In this document: piece after piece, positions 46,981 through 58,175 of the stretch
Position numbering within the stretch: the first letter of the stretch is position 1
Layout of the letters: each line of letters begins with the position of its first letter
DNA from: Mycolicibacterium cosmeticum
GTDB lineage: Bacteria > Actinomycetota > Actinomycetes > Mycobacteriales > Mycobacteriaceae
Length of the DNA stretch: 64,000 nt
Assembly (NCBI RefSeq): GCF_000613185.1
Contig: NZ_CCBB010000001.1
Span: 806,001 to 870,000 of the forward strand
Direction of reading: 5' to 3'
Translations under genes and position numbers: made by a program
Notes under the pieces: model-generated
Database searches by the model: none
What the model was told of the DNA's origin: nothing
The model's input: the letters and a program-made list of their open reading frames with translations, nothing else

Positions 46981-48008
46981 TGCGCCATCGCTTTCTCGAT
47001 GCAGTCCAGCAGCCGGTCCACCCCGGGCAGCCACAACTTCTCCAGCCGGGCCGGTGGGTACGGCGTGTCGAAACCGGTGGCCCGCAAAACGGGTGCCTCC
47101 AGGTCGTAGAACAGATCCTCGGAGATCCGGGCGGCCAGTTCGGCTCCGAATCCGAGCGTCCGCGGACCCTCGTGCATCACCACACAGCGGCCGGTGCGCC
47201 GCACCGACTCGGCCACCGTCTCGAAGTCCAGTGGATTCAGCGTGCGCAGGTCGACCACCTCGACGCTGACGCCCTGATCCGCGGCGATGCCGGCGGCGTT
47301 GCACGCGGTGTCGACCAGTCCGCCGTAGGTGAGCACCGTGACGTCGGTACCGTTGCGACGCACCGCCGCCCGCCCGAACGGCAGCACCGGGGTCTCGGTG
47401 TCGACGGTGCCGCGGGTCCAGTACCGACGCTTGGGCTCCAGGTAGATCACCGGGTCAAGGCAGGTGATGGACTGCCGCAGCAGCCAGTACGCATCCGCCG
47501 GGGTGGACGGCACCACCACCTTCAAACCCGCGGTGTGCAACCAATAGCTCTCGGTGGACTCCGAATGGTGCTCCACCGCACCGATACCGCCGAACGACGG
47601 GATGCGGACGGTGACCGGCATGTCGATATCCCCATGGGTACGGGTGCGGTACTTGGCCAGATGGCTGACCATCTGGTCGAATGCCGGCGCGGAAAATCCG
47701 TCGAACTGGATCTCCGGAACCGGCACCAACCCGCGCACCGCCATCCCGATGGCGATGCCGATGATCGCCGACTCGGCCAGCGGGGTGTCGAAACACCGCA
47801 GCGCACCGAAGGTCTCGGCCAGGCCGTCGGTCACCCGGAACACGCCACCCAAGGTGGCGACGTCCTCGCCGAACACCAGCACCCGGTCGTCGGCCGCCAT
47901 CGCGTCGTGCAGTCCCTGGTTGATGGCCTGCGCCATCGTCATGGTGAGCAACGAGGGCCGCGGCTCCGGGAAATCGCCCATGGGTGGGCGTTCGATGATC
48001 TGCGTCAT
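46977..48008 (-). CDS. bkdB: Branched-chain 2-oxoacid dehydrogenase E1 beta subunit
   Basis: Second half of the thiamin-diphosphate E1 heterotetramer that decarboxylates branched-chain keto acids. 343 residues: transketolase pyrimidine domain (about 15-190; [35 protein letters not shown]) and C-terminal transketolase domain (about 205-340; [24 protein letters not shown]). ATG 48008 ([11 protein letters not shown]) begins 1 base after the bkdA stop; an open extension of 13 codons inside bkdA was rejected. Homologue of Rv2496c. Confidence 0.93.
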   Translation of the reverse strand: MTQIIERPPMGDFPEPRPSLLTMTMAQAINQGLHDAMAADDRVLVFGEDVATLGGVFRVTDGLAETFGALRCFDTPLAESAIIGIAIGMAVRGLVPVPEIQFDGFSAPAFDQMVSHLAKYRTRTHGDIDMPVTVRIPSFGGIGAVEHHSESTESYWLHTAGLKVVVPSTPADAYWLLRQSITCLDPVIYLEPKRRYWTRGTVDTETPVLPFGRAAVRRNGTDVTVLTYGGLVDTACNAAGIAADQGVSVEVVDLRTLNPLDFETVAESVRRTGRCVVMHEGPRTLGFGAELAARISEDLFYDLEAPVLRATGFDTPYPPARLEKLWLPGVDRLLDCIEKAMAQ

Positions 48009-48009
48009 G

Positions 48010-49077
48010 TCAGGCCTCCTTTCCCAGTTCGACGAGCAATTCGTCACGTTGCCGGGCGAGTTCGGGGGTGATGTCGTGATAGACGGCGTCGAACACCTCC
48101 GCGATACCGGGGTCGGGTGCGTCGACGACGGCCTCGCGCAACTCCGCGCGCAACCGCGCCGCCTTGGCCGCGACCCGCTCGGTCACGCGTTCGGTGAGCA
48201 CCCCGGTCGATTGCAGGTATGCCGTGTAGCGGGTGATGGGATCGCGTGCCGCCCACTGTTCGACGTCCGCCGCGGTGCGATACCGGGTGGGGTCGTCGGA
48301 GGTGGTGTGCGGGCCCATCCGGTAGGTGATCGCCTCGACGAACGTCGGACCGCCACCGCTGCGCGCCCGCTGTGCGGCCTCGGCCACCACCGCGAAACAG
48401 GCCAACACGTCGTTGCCGTCCACCCGCACGGCCGGCATGCCGTACCCGGCGGCCCGCTCGGCCAGCGACGACGCGGCGTGCTGATGGCTGACCGGAGTGG
48501 AGATGGCGAACTGGTTGTTCTGGATGAAGAAGATGGTCGGGACCGCGAACACCGCCGCCAGGTTGAGCGCCTCGTGGGCGTCACCCTCGGAAGTGGCACC
48601 GTCACCCATGAAGGCGATGGTCACCGAGTCCTCCCCGAGGCGCTGCGCGGCCATCGCCGCACCGACGGCGTGCAGTCCGTGGGTGCCGATCTGGATGGAG
48701 ATCGGCGCACAGCATTTCTCGGTGAACGACAGGCCGCCGTGCCACGATCCCCGCCACACCGCACCCATCTGGGCGGGGCCGATACCGCGGGTGAGGAACG
48801 CGCCCAGCTCGCGGTACTGCGGGAACAGCCAATCGGTCTTCCGCAGGCAGGCCGCGGCTCCCACCTGGGCGGCCTCCTGGCCTCGGCACGACGCGTAGAG
48901 GGCCAGCTCGCCCTGGCGCTGCAGGTTCACGAACTCGATATCGAGCTCGCGGGTCAGCACCATCAGTTCGTAGAGCCAGGCCAGCGTCTCCGGCGGCAGG
49001 TCACGCCGGTAACGGGTCTCGGGAGTGGGTGAGCCGTCGGCAGCCACCAGCCGCACGGGCTCGAAAACCTCAGCCAT
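48010..49077 (-). CDS. bkdA: Branched-chain 2-oxoacid dehydrogenase E1 alpha subunit
   Basis: Thiamin-diphosphate-binding subunit of the E1 component. 355 residues with the ThDP motif GDGATSEGDAHEALNLAAVFAVPTIFFIQNN (about 160-190) and the phosphorylatable-loop region YRMGPHTTSDDPTRYR. A textbook AAGGAGG lies four bases before the ATG at 49077; the frame opens eight codons earlier. It is the first of bkdA-bkdB-bkdC and follows the citE-like gene after a 256-base gap that holds three hairpins. Homologue of Rv2497c. Confidence 0.93.
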   Translation of the reverse strand: MAEVFEPVRLVAADGSPTPETRYRRDLPPETLAWLYELMVLTRELDIEFVNLQRQGELALYASCRGQEAAQVGAAACLRKTDWLFPQYRELGAFLTRGIGPAQMGAVWRGSWHGGLSFTEKCCAPISIQIGTHGLHAVGAAMAAQRLGEDSVTIAFMGDGATSEGDAHEALNLAAVFAVPTIFFIQNNQFAISTPVSHQHAASSLAERAAGYGMPAVRVDGNDVLACFAVVAEAAQRARSGGGPTFVEAITYRMGPHTTSDDPTRYRTAADVEQWAARDPITRYTAYLQSTGVLTERVTERVAAKAARLRAELREAVVDAPDPGIAEVFDAVYHDITPELARQRDELLVELGKEA

Positions 49078-49151
49078 ACCGCCTCCTTCAGGTGACGGCA
49101 TGTTCGGCCGTCAGTCCGCGAGGTGCTCAGCGCCGTGACGGTGGGCCCGAT

Positions 49152-49244
49152 CCCCCTGGTGCGGGGGTGCCGGCTGGCTACCCGGGTGTGGAGCCAGCGC
49201 GACGATCCGTGCTGCCCGTCGCAGTACTGGGGCACTTCCCAGTA
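49152..49244 (-). promoter_or_regulatory. Three consecutive hairpins in the citE-bkdA intergenic region
   Basis: Perfect stems at 49152-49156/49163-49167 (CCCCC/GGGGG, 6-base loop), 49173-49179/49192-49198 (GCTGGCT/AGCCAGC, 12-base loop) and 49225-49231/49238-49244 (TACTGGG/CCCAGTA, 6-base loop). A transcript coming from citE would pass through them before the bkdA ribosome site. No T tract follows. Candidate attenuator, processing region or protein-binding sites; the 256-base gap is otherwise without a supported gene. Confidence 0.5.
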
Positions 49245-49333
49245 TGCCCTCGGATCGGGCGTGGCCACGGTGAACGGCGGTCACGAGTTGGCTGCGTGTC
49301 GCCGATCAGGCGGTCTTGACCGGGCGCACCGGC

Positions 49334-50143
49334 TCAGCGGGGTGCCAGCGCGACGATGCGTTCCGCGCGCCGCAGCACCGGCGCGTCCACCATCAGACCC
49401 TCGTACTGGAACACGCCGCGCTGCCTGCCGGCTTCGTCGAGCACCGCCCGCGCCCACCGCACCTCGTCGTCGCTCGGCGCGTAGGCGTCGCGGATCACGG
49501 CCACCTGGGTGGGATGGATGGCGACCTTCGCGTCGAAGCCGACGGCGACGGCGTCGTCGCACTCCGCCCGCAGCCCGTCGAGATTCTTGATGTCCAGGTA
49601 CACCGAATCCAGCGCCATCCGCCCGTAGGCCTTGGCGGCCAGCAGCGTCTGCGACCGGACGTGATGGGCGACGTCACGGTAGCTGCCGTCCGGCCGGCGG
49701 TTGGCGGTGCCGCCGAGCACCGCGAACAGATCCTCCGCGCCCCACATCACGGCCAGCGTGTTCTCGGGCCGCACCAGCTCGACGACGTTGAGCGCGCCCA
49801 GCGGGGTTTCGATCAGGACCACCACCTGCAGCGGTGCCAGCGCCCGCACCTGGTCGGCGTGTTCGGTCTTGGCGAGCATGACCGTCGAGTACTCGGTGCG
49901 CGCCAGCGCCGCCAGATCGAGCTCGTGGTCGGGGGTGCCCGCCGGGTTGACGCGCACCACCGTGCGGGTGGGGTCCAGCGGGGTGCCGATCAACGCCTCC
50001 CGCGCGGCTGCGCGGTCATGGGCGGCCACCCCGTCCTCCAGGTCCAGGATGACGATATCGGCTGCCGCAGCGGCCTTTCCGAACCGCTCTGGACGGTCGG
50101 CCGGACAGAACAGCCAGCCCGGGCCGGCATTGGCGAGCGACAC
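49334..50143 (-). CDS. citE: CitE-like acyl-CoA lyase (HMG-CoA / citramalyl-CoA lyase type)
   Basis: A TIM-barrel lyase of 269 residues: GPGWLFCPADRPERFGKAA, ILDLEDGVAAHDRAAAREAL (metal-ligand Glu-Asp), VVVLIETPLGALN, VMWGAEDLFAVLGG, KVAIHPTQVAVIRDAY. Rv2498c, its homologue by sequence and position, was reported to cleave (R)-HMG-CoA in leucine breakdown and (S)-citramalyl-CoA in itaconate breakdown. GTG 50143 shares one base with the maoC stop. Open frame continues far into maoC and was rejected. It fits as the last carbon-carbon cleavage step of the pathway encoded here. Confidence 0.88.
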   Translation of the reverse strand: MSLANAGPGWLFCPADRPERFGKAAAAADIVILDLEDGVAAHDRAAAREALIGTPLDPTRTVVRVNPAGTPDHELDLAALARTEYSTVMLAKTEHADQVRALAPLQVVVLIETPLGALNVVELVRPENTLAVMWGAEDLFAVLGGTANRRPDGSYRDVAHHVRSQTLLAAKAYGRMALDSVYLDIKNLDGLRAECDDAVAVGFDAKVAIHPTQVAVIRDAYAPSDDEVRWARAVLDEAGRQRGVFQYEGLMVDAPVLRRAERIVALAPR

Positions 50144-50625
50144 TAGGCCTCCTGCGGTTTCTTGCGCACCATGGTCTGGCGCGTGGCGGTCGCCACGACG
50201 TCGCCGTGCTGGTTGCGACCGGTGTGCGCGAAGGTGACGATCCCCTCCCCCGGCCGGCTCTTGGATTCGCGTTTGTCGATGACCTCGGATTCGGCGTACA
50301 GCGTGTCGCCGTGGAACAGCGGCTTGGGGAAGGCGATTTCGGAGAATCCGAGGTTGCCCACGATGGTGCCCTGGGTGAGCTGGGCGACCGACAACCCGAC
50401 CAGCGTGGACAGGGTGAACATCGAGTTCACCAGCCGCTGGTGGAACGGCGGCAGCGCGTCGGAGAACGCCGCGTCCAGGTGCAGGGCTTGCGTGTTCATC
50501 GTCAGGGTGGTGAACAGGACGTTGTCGGCCTCGGTGATGGTGCGCCCGGGCCGGTGCAGATACAGCACACCGGTCTCGAACTCCTCGTACCACAGCCCGC
50601 GCTGTTCCACGGTTCGCTTGCTCAC
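50143..50625 (-). CDS. MaoC-like (R)-specific enoyl-CoA hydratase
   Basis: A hot-dog-fold hydratase of 160 residues; catalytic Asp and His in ITEADNVLFTTLTMNTQALHLDAAF. Ends in AHTGRNQHGDVVATATRQTMV. By position it is the Rv2499c homologue, thought to hydrate methylglutaconyl-CoA or itaconyl-CoA ahead of the CitE-like lyase. GTG start overlaps the fadE19 stop by 4 bases. The pattern of overlapping stops and starts from accA1 to citE indicates strict coupling. Confidence 0.88.
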   Translation of the reverse strand: MSKRTVEQRGLWYEEFETGVLYLHRPGRTITEADNVLFTTLTMNTQALHLDAAFSDALPPFHQRLVNSMFTLSTLVGLSVAQLTQGTIVGNLGFSEIAFPKPLFHGDTLYAESEVIDKRESKSRPGEGIVTFAHTGRNQHGDVVATATRQTMVRKKPQEA

Positions 50626-51785
50626 AAGCCCAATTCCCGCCCGATCAGCATCAGCTGCACTTCGGTTGTGCCCTCACCGATTTCGAGGATCTTGCTGTCC
50701 CGGTAATGCCGGGACACCGGATACTCGTTCATGAAGCCGTACCCACCGAAGATCTGGGTGGCGTCCCGGGCATTGTCCATCGCGGCCTCGCTGGACACCA
50801 GTTTGGCCACCGAGGCCGCCTTCTTGAACGGCTTGCCGGACAACATCAACGCCGCGGCGTCGTAGTAGGCGGTGCGTGCGGCATGCGCGCGGGCCTCCAT
50901 CCGGGCGATCTTGAAGGCGATGGCCTGATACGTCCCGATCTTGGCGCCGAACGCTTCCCGCTCCTTGGCGTACTTCACACACTCGTCGACGCAGCCCTGC
51001 GCCGCACCGACCGACAGCGCCGCGATGGCGATGCGGCCCTCGTCCAGGATGCGCAGGAAGTTGGCGTAGCCACGGCCGCGGTCGCCGAGCAGGTTCTCGG
51101 CGGGCACCCGGACGTCGTCGAAACTGAGCGGATGGGTGTCCGAGGCGTTCCAGCCGACCTTGTTGTAGGCGGGTTCGGCGGTGAACCCCGGGGTCGGCAC
51201 CGGCACCAGGATCGAGGAGATCTCCTTCCTGCCGTCGGGGCCCTCGCCCGTCACCGCGGTGACGGTGACCAGCTTGGTGATATCGGTGCCGGAGTTGGTG
51301 ATGAACTGCTTGGAGCCGTTGATGATCCAGCTCGCCCCGTCCAACTTCGCCGTTGTCTTGGTGGCCCCGGCGTCGCTGCCGCCACCGGCCTCGGTCAGTC
51401 CGAAGGCGCCCAGCGCCTTGCCGCTGGCCAGCAGGGGCAACCATTCCTGCTTCTGTGCCTCGTTGCCGAACCGGTACACCGGCATCGCGCCCAGGGACAC
51501 CCCGGCCTCCAGGGTGATCGCGACGCTCTGGTCGACCTTGCCGAGTTCCTCCAGGGCCAGGCACAGCGCGAAGTAGTCGCCGCCCATGCCGCCGTACTCC
51601 TCGGGGAACGGCAGGCCGAACAGGCCCATGTCGGCCATCCCGGAGACGACCTCGTACGGGAACGAGTGCTCCTCATCGTGTTTGGCGGCCACCGGCGCGA
51701 CGACGCTCTGCGCGAAGTCGCGGACGGTCTTGGCCAGCTGGGCGTAATCGTCGGGCAGTCCGCCCGTGGACAGGAAATCACTCAT
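50622..51785 (-). CDS. fadE19: Acyl-CoA dehydrogenase FadE19, probable isovaleryl-CoA dehydrogenase
   Basis: Oxidises isovaleryl-CoA (and probably related branched acyl-CoAs) using FAD. 387 residues, normal length: substrate/FAD blocks [36 protein letters not shown], and C-terminal [29 protein letters not shown]. Start ATG 51785 overlaps the accA1 stop by 4 bases. The assignment to leucine breakdown rests on location between the methylcrotonyl-CoA carboxylase and MaoC/CitE genes; the homologue is Rv2500c. Confidence 0.92.
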   Translation of the reverse strand: MSDFLSTGGLPDDYAQLAKTVRDFAQSVVAPVAAKHDEEHSFPYEVVSGMADMGLFGLPFPEEYGGMGGDYFALCLALEELGKVDQSVAITLEAGVSLGAMPVYRFGNEAQKQEWLPLLASGKALGAFGLTEAGGGSDAGATKTTAKLDGASWIINGSKQFITNSGTDITKLVTVTAVTGEGPDGRKEISSILVPVPTPGFTAEPAYNKVGWNASDTHPLSFDDVRVPAENLLGDRGRGYANFLRILDEGRIAIAALSVGAAQGCVDECVKYAKEREAFGAKIGTYQAIAFKIARMEARAHAARTAYYDAAALMLSGKPFKKAASVAKLVSSEAAMDNARDATQIFGGYGFMNEYPVSRHYRDSKILEIGEGTTEVQLMLIGRELGL

Positions 51786-53773
51786 TGTTGGGTCTCCTTG
51801 GTTGCGGCGGTGATTCGGGCCAGCGGCTGACCCACCTTGACCTGGTCGCCGACGGCGACGAGAAGTTCGACCACGCCGTCGACCGGCGAGGACAGCGCGT
51901 GTTCCATCTTCATGGCCTCGACGGTGACGACGACGGCACCGGATGCGACGGCGGCCCCGTCGGTGACGCCGACGGCGACCACCGCCCCGGGCATGGGGCT
52001 GACCAGTTCGGCGTCCCCGGAGTGCTCGTCATCGGGGCGCACCGCCGCCTCGCGCACCTCGTGTACCACGACGGTGCGGTGCGGCCCGGCCAGCCAGACG
52101 TGCGGACCGTCGGCCGCGACGATGTAGTCGGTGCGCAGGCCGTCCACGGCGACGGTGAGCTCGCGGCCGTCCAATCGGGCTGTCAGCGGATATGTTCCGC
52201 CGTCCTCGACGGCCGCGACACCGGCGTCGGGGCTGCCGGTGATCCGCACGTGGTCGACACGCTCACCGGCCTGCAGCCGGAACACACTCGGTGCCCGCTG
52301 CCCGGTGCGCCAACCGGACGGCACCGACCACAGGTTGTCGTCGGCGGCGGCCCACTGCCGCAGCCACCGGTAGGCGGCGGCGGCGATGAGCTCTTCGTCG
52401 GTGGCCGGGGTGGTGGTGTAATCGGGCAGCCGGCGATCCAACAGGCCGGTATCTAGTTGCCCGGCAACGACTTCCGGATCGTCCAGCAGGAATCGCAGGA
52501 AGTCGATGTTCGTGGTGACGCCCAGTACGGCGGTCTGGGCCAGGGCCCGGTCCAGACCGCGCAGCGCGGCCGACCGGTCGTCGGCGTGCGTGATGATCTT
52601 GGCGAGCATCGGGTCGTAGTCGCTGCCGACGACGGTGCCCGCGTAGATGCCCGAATCGACGCGCCCCCGTTCAGGTTCCACCACGTCCAGAACGGTGCCG
52701 CCGGTCGGCAGGAAGCCGTTGGCCGGATCCTCGGCGTACACCCGGGCCTCGATGGCGTGCCCGCTGAGCGCGACGTCGTCCTGCCGCAGCGGCAGTTGTT
52801 CACCCGCGGCGATGCGCACCTGTAACTCGACCAGATCGACGCCGGTGACCAGTTCGGTGACCGGATGTTCCACCTGCAGACGCGTGTTCATCTCCATGAA
52901 GAAGAACTCGTCGGGCTTGTCGGCCGAGACGATGAACTCGACGGTGCCGGCGCCGGTGTAGTCCACGCTGCGGGCGGTGTTGCAGGCCGCCTCACCGATG
53001 CGGGCCCGGGTGGCCGCGTCCAGCAGCGGCGACGGGGCCTCCTCGATGACCTTCTGGTGCCGCCGCTGCAGGCTGCATTCCCGCTCACCCAGGTGGATGA
53101 TGTTGCCGTGCCCGTCGGCGAGCACCTGCACCTCGATATGCCTGGGCCGCAACACGAATCGCTCCAGGAACAGGGTGTCGTCCCCGAACGCCGAGGCCGC
53201 CTCGCGCCGGGCGCTGACCAGCGCGGCCGGCAGTTCGTCGGCCGAGTGCACCACCCGCATGCCCTTGCCGCCGCCGCCGGCCGACGGCTTGACCAGCACG
53301 GGGAAGCCCACCTCGGGGGCACCGGCGATCAGGTCGTCGTCGGTGAGGCCGGGCCGGGAGATGCCGGGAACCACCGGCACCCCGAACGCCGATACCGCGG
53401 CCTTGGCGGCGATCTTGTCGCCCATGGTGCCGATGGCGGCCACCGGCGGGCCGATGAACACGATGCCGGCCGCATGCAGCGCGGCCGCGAAATCGGCGTT
53501 CTCGGCCAGGAACCCGTAGCCGGGATGCACGGCCTGGGCGCCGGTGCGGGCGGCCGCCCCGACGATGGCGTTGATGTCGAGGTAGCTCTGCCGGGCGGCG
53601 GCCGGGCCGATGCGGACCGCGGTGTCGGCCTCGGCGACGTGCCGGGCGCCGGTGTCGGCGTCGCTGTACACGGCAACCGAGCGGATCCCCATGGCGCGGA
53701 GCGTGCGGATCACCCGGACGGCGATCTCGCCGCGGTTGGCGACCAGGACGGTATCGAAGAGTTGGACGGTCAT
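51782..53773 (-). CDS. accA1: Acyl-CoA carboxylase biotin-containing alpha subunit AccA1 (methylcrotonyl-CoA carboxylase)
   Basis: ATP-dependent carboxylation of biotin for the transferase AccD1. 663 residues: biotin-carboxylase domain (about 1-450; [29 protein letters not shown]), a middle region, and a biotin carrier domain (about 590-660) with the biotinylated Lys in [11 protein letters not shown]. It starts at ATG 53773, four bases after accD1. Together with AccD1 it forms the 3-methylcrotonyl-CoA carboxylase of leucine degradation (Rv2501c/Rv2502c). Confidence 0.93.
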   Translation of the reverse strand: MTVQLFDTVLVANRGEIAVRVIRTLRAMGIRSVAVYSDADTGARHVAEADTAVRIGPAAARQSYLDINAIVGAAARTGAQAVHPGYGFLAENADFAAALHAAGIVFIGPPVAAIGTMGDKIAAKAAVSAFGVPVVPGISRPGLTDDDLIAGAPEVGFPVLVKPSAGGGGKGMRVVHSADELPAALVSARREAASAFGDDTLFLERFVLRPRHIEVQVLADGHGNIIHLGERECSLQRRHQKVIEEAPSPLLDAATRARIGEAACNTARSVDYTGAGTVEFIVSADKPDEFFFMEMNTRLQVEHPVTELVTGVDLVELQVRIAAGEQLPLRQDDVALSGHAIEARVYAEDPANGFLPTGGTVLDVVEPERGRVDSGIYAGTVVGSDYDPMLAKIITHADDRSAALRGLDRALAQTAVLGVTTNIDFLRFLLDDPEVVAGQLDTGLLDRRLPDYTTTPATDEELIAAAAYRWLRQWAAADDNLWSVPSGWRTGQRAPSVFRLQAGERVDHVRITGSPDAGVAAVEDGGTYPLTARLDGRELTVAVDGLRTDYIVAADGPHVWLAGPHRTVVVHEVREAAVRPDDEHSGDAELVSPMPGAVVAVGVTDGAAVASGAVVVTVEAMKMEHALSSPVDGVVELLVAVGDQVKVGQPLARITAATKETQQ

Positions 53774-53777
53774 CTGA

Positions 53778-55378
<1,601 letters not shown>

Positions 55379-55409
55379 CGAAATGTCTACAACCGGACGG
55401 AGGCCGCGC

Positions 55410-56000
55410 ATGACGACGCAAACCCCGCGCAGCAAGGCCAAATCCGACCGCCGCGATCAACTGATCGCCGCCGCCGAACGCCTCATCGCCGAGCACGGCT
55501 ACCTGGCGGTGCGGCTCGAGGACATCGGGTCCGCCGCGGGTGTCAGCGGTCCCGCCATCTACCGGCACTTCCCCAACAAGGAAGCGTTGCTGACCGAACT
55601 CCTGGTCGGGATCAGCACCCGGTTGCTCAACGGCGCCACCGAGGTCGTCGCGGTGGCCGCCGACGCCCACCAGGCACTCGACGGGCTCATCGACTTCCAC
55701 CTCGACTTCGCGCTCGGCGAATCCGACCTCATCCGCATCCAGGACCGCGATCTCGCGCACCTGCCCGCGCAGGCCAAACGCCAGGTCCGCAAGGCGCAGC
55801 GGCAGTACGTGGAGATCTGGGTGGACACGCTGCGCCGGCTCGACGACACCCTCGACGAGGCCGACGCGCGGCTCAAATCGCAGGCCGTGTTCGGATTGCT
55901 CAACTCGACCCCGCACAGCGTCAAGGCACCCACGCTGACCCACAGCTCGCGGGCGGTTTTGCGGGCGATGACCGTCGCCGCGCTGGCCGCCACGCCGTAG
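55410..56000 (+). CDS. TetR-family regulator of the leucine-degradation operon
   Basis: A 196-residue TetR protein; HTH segment LIAEHGYLAVRLEDIGSAAGVSGPAIYRHFPNKEALLTEL (about 18-57), C-terminal ligand domain with DLIRIQDRDLAHLPAQAKRQ. GGAGG six bases before the ATG at 55410 fixes the start; an earlier ATG (55383) exists. It is divergent from accD1 across the duplicated operator. By family precedent the inducer is an acyl-CoA such as methylcrotonyl- or isovaleryl-CoA (inference). Confidence 0.88.
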   Translation: MTTQTPRSKAKSDRRDQLIAAAERLIAEHGYLAVRLEDIGSAAGVSGPAIYRHFPNKEALLTELLVGISTRLLNGATEVVAVAADAHQALDGLIDFHLDFALGESDLIRIQDRDLAHLPAQAKRQVRKAQRQYVEIWVDTLRRLDDTLDEADARLKSQAVFGLLNSTPHSVKAPTLTHSSRAVLRAMTVAALAATP

Positions 56001-56078
56001 CTGCCGTGCGCAACGCGGTGTGACCGCACGGCGACGCGTCGCCGGGCCGCGCGGGTACCCTGCAGCCATGAGGTGGGC

Positions 56079-56852
56079 ATGACCAATTCACCACGCGGCG
56101 ATGAGCCGACCCGGCGCCTTGACGGCCGCTACGGCGACGCTTATCCCGGCTATCCCGGTTATCCGGGTTACTCCGATCCCGCGTACGCCGGTCAGGGCCC
56201 GTACGGCACACGGCCCACCGAACCGCTGCCCGCCTATCCGGCTTATGACCCGGCGTATGCGACCGGCCCCTACGGGGCGCCGCCCCAGCAGCCGCCGGTC
56301 CCCGGCGACCCGGTGCCCCCGGACGGCCCGCGCCCGCCCCGCTGGCTGTGGTTTTTGGCGGCCATCGCCATCGTGGTGGTGCTCGGCCTGGTCATCGCGC
56401 TGGTGATCGTGAACAGCTCCCAGCAGGACACCGTGGTCGCCCCCGTGCCCTCGCTGGCCGAACCGACCACCACCACCGCGCCGACCACCACACGCCGGCC
56501 GACCACCTCCACCGTCCCGGCGCCGGCGCCGTCCTCGTCGCCCACCACGTCCACCACACCGGGCATACCGGGCGCCGACCCCGGCGCCACCGAGACCGTC
56601 GTCTACGACGTCTCGGGGTCCGGCCGCGCCATCAACATCACCTACGTCGACACCGGCGGCGTGCTGCAGACGGAGTTCAACGTGCTGCTGCCGTGGAGCA
56701 AGCAGGTCGATCTGACCAAACCCGCCAAGGGTTCGGCCAGCGTCAGCATCATCAATGTCGGGCGCCAGGTCAGCTGCTCGATCACCATCGACGGCGCCCA
56801 GGTGCAGCAGCGCAGTGGATCAGGCCTGACGATCTGCAGCCCGATCGGCTGA
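56079..56852 (+). CDS. Proline-rich membrane protein with C-terminal MmpS-like domain
   Basis: 257 residues: a cytoplasmic N-terminus of Tyr-Pro-Gly repeats (YPGYPGYPGYSDP, about 20-50), Pro-rich linker, one membrane helix (about 88-110, WLWFLAAIAIVVVLGLVIALVIV), a Thr/Pro-rich wall linker (about 125-165), and a C-terminal MmpS-type beta domain (VVYDVSGSGRAINITYVDTGGVLQ, FNVLLPWSKQVDL) with two Cys. The gene corresponds in order to Rv2507. It has no MmpL partner nearby. The ATG at 56079 is preferred to GTG 56073 because of the GAGG just upstream. Its 3' end overlaps the convergent transporter gene by 33 bases. Confidence 0.85.
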   Translation: MTNSPRGDEPTRRLDGRYGDAYPGYPGYPGYSDPAYAGQGPYGTRPTEPLPAYPAYDPAYATGPYGAPPQQPPVPGDPVPPDGPRPPRWLWFLAAIAIVVVLGLVIALVIVNSSQQDTVVAPVPSLAEPTTTTAPTTTRRPTTSTVPAPAPSSSPTTSTTPGIPGADPGATETVVYDVSGSGRAINITYVDTGGVLQTEFNVLLPWSKQVDLTKPAKGSASVSIINVGRQVSCSITIDGAQVQQRSGSGLTICSPIG

Positions 56853-58142
56853 CCCGCGCGGGGTCTGCACCCCCAGCATCAGCAGCAGACCGAGGATCAA
56901 CACCACACACAACCCGCCCATGCCGGCGCGGTCGCTGTGGAACACGTCGATGAACAACGCGAACAACGCGGGTGCCAGGAAGGTCGCCGCCCGCCCGGTC
57001 ATGGTGTACAGACCGAACGCCACGCCTTCCTTGCCCTCGTTGGAGATGCGCAGCATCTGCGTGCGGGCCGCCGACAGGGTCGGCCCCACGAACAGGCACA
57101 GCAGCAGCCCACACACCCAGAACGCCAGCGGACCCGACAGCGCCATCAGCGTCAGCGCCACCACGATCATCAGGCTCAGCGCCCCGATGATCACCGGCTT
57201 CGCGCCGATGCGATCGTCCAGCCAGCCGCCGGCCACCGCGCCCGCGGCGGCCACCAGGCACGCCGCCACGCCGAACAGCAGCACCGTCGCCGACGAGATG
57301 CCGTACACGTTGACGCCGAGCACGGCGCCGAAGGTGAACACCCCGGTGAGCCCGTCGCGGAAGACGGCGCTGGCGATCAGGTAGTAGACGACGTTGCGGT
57401 CCCGCCGCCACTCCCCTTTCACCTCTGCCCACAGCGTGCGGTAGGCCGCCACGATGCGGACCGGGCGGTGCGCGGGATCGGCGGGCGGCGCCGGCGCGGA
57501 GAGCAGCAGCGGCAGCGCGAACACCAGCAGCCACACCGCCGTCAGCACCATCGCGGCCCGGACATTCTGGCCGTCGTCGGTCGGCAGGCCCAGCAGCCCG
57601 CCGTCACCGGCGATGAAACCGAGGTAGACGATGAGCAGCAACGCCACGCTGCCGCCGTACCCGACGGCCAGGCCCGCACCGGACACCCGGCCGGAGTTCT
57701 TCGGCGTCGTCAGCTGCGCCAGCATCGCGTTGTACGGCACGGTCGCCAGGTCGTTGCACGCCGCGGTCATCGCCAGCAGGGCCAGCCCGGCCCACAGGAA
57801 GTGGTAGTCGGAGCGGATCAGCGACATCGACGCGACCAGCGCCGCCGCGGCCACGGTGAGCGTGACCAACGCCCGGCGGCGCCGGTGCGCGGCGTCCACC
57901 CAGATGCCGGTGACCGGTGCCAGCACCGCGACGATGACGCCGGCGATGGTCAGGGCCCGGCCCAGCCAGCTCGCCGGCGTGGTGTCCCCCGGCAGGTCCT
58001 TCCCGACGGCACTGGTCAGGTAGACGGAGAACACGAAGGTCACGACGATCGCGTTGACGCCGGTGGCCCCGCAGTCGTACAGAACCCACGACAACACTTG
58101 CGAACGCCGCGCCCCGCGCGACTCCGACACGGGGCTGCCCAT
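56820..58142 (-). CDS. UMF1/Atg22-like major facilitator transporter
   Basis: A 440-residue protein with 12 predicted membrane helices; N-terminal SWVLYDCGATGVNAIVVTFVFSVYL is typical of the UMF1/Atg22 branch, related to vacuolar amino-acid effluxers. The loop between the two six-helix halves is APAPPADPAHRPVRIVAAYRTLWAEVK. Substrate unknown; amino-acid efflux is the best guess from the yeast relative. Equivalent to Rv2508c by order. Starts with ATG 58142, seven bases downstream of TAGGGT (minus strand, 58150-58155), a leaderless geometry. The open frame far beyond this start is a shadow of the next gene. Confidence 0.8.
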   Translation of the reverse strand: MGSPVSESRGARRSQVLSWVLYDCGATGVNAIVVTFVFSVYLTSAVGKDLPGDTTPASWLGRALTIAGVIVAVLAPVTGIWVDAAHRRRRALVTLTVAAAALVASMSLIRSDYHFLWAGLALLAMTAACNDLATVPYNAMLAQLTTPKNSGRVSGAGLAVGYGGSVALLLIVYLGFIAGDGGLLGLPTDDGQNVRAAMVLTAVWLLVFALPLLLSAPAPPADPAHRPVRIVAAYRTLWAEVKGEWRRDRNVVYYLIASAVFRDGLTGVFTFGAVLGVNVYGISSATVLLFGVAACLVAAAGAVAGGWLDDRIGAKPVIIGALSLMIVVALTLMALSGPLAFWVCGLLLCLFVGPTLSAARTQMLRISNEGKEGVAFGLYTMTGRAATFLAPALFALFIDVFHSDRAGMGGLCVVLILGLLLMLGVQTPRGSADRAADRQA

Positions 58143-58149
58143 GGCCGCC

Positions 58150-58169
58150 ACCCTATAAGTCCTTACGAT
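58150..58169. promoter_or_regulatory. Divergent leaderless promoters of the UMF1 transporter and mycolate reductase
   Basis: The 33-base gap holds both -10 elements: TAGGGT on the minus strand (complement of 58150-58155), seven bases before the transporter ATG, and TACGAT at 58164-58169 on the plus strand, six bases before the reductase ATG. Both fit TANNNT and both would give transcripts starting at or next to the start codon. Two polymerases could not occupy them at once. Confidence 0.55.
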
Positions 58170-58175
58170 TTCGGC

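Noticed and set aside
48963..49268. 101-codon minus-strand frame between citE and bkdA
   Set aside because: It overlaps the bkdA start in another frame, has no ribosome site and shows no domain; the region is better read as a structured leader.
56937..58175. Long extension of the cmrA frame over the transporter gene
   Set aside because: Antisense to a clear membrane protein; the 268-residue form matches the known length.
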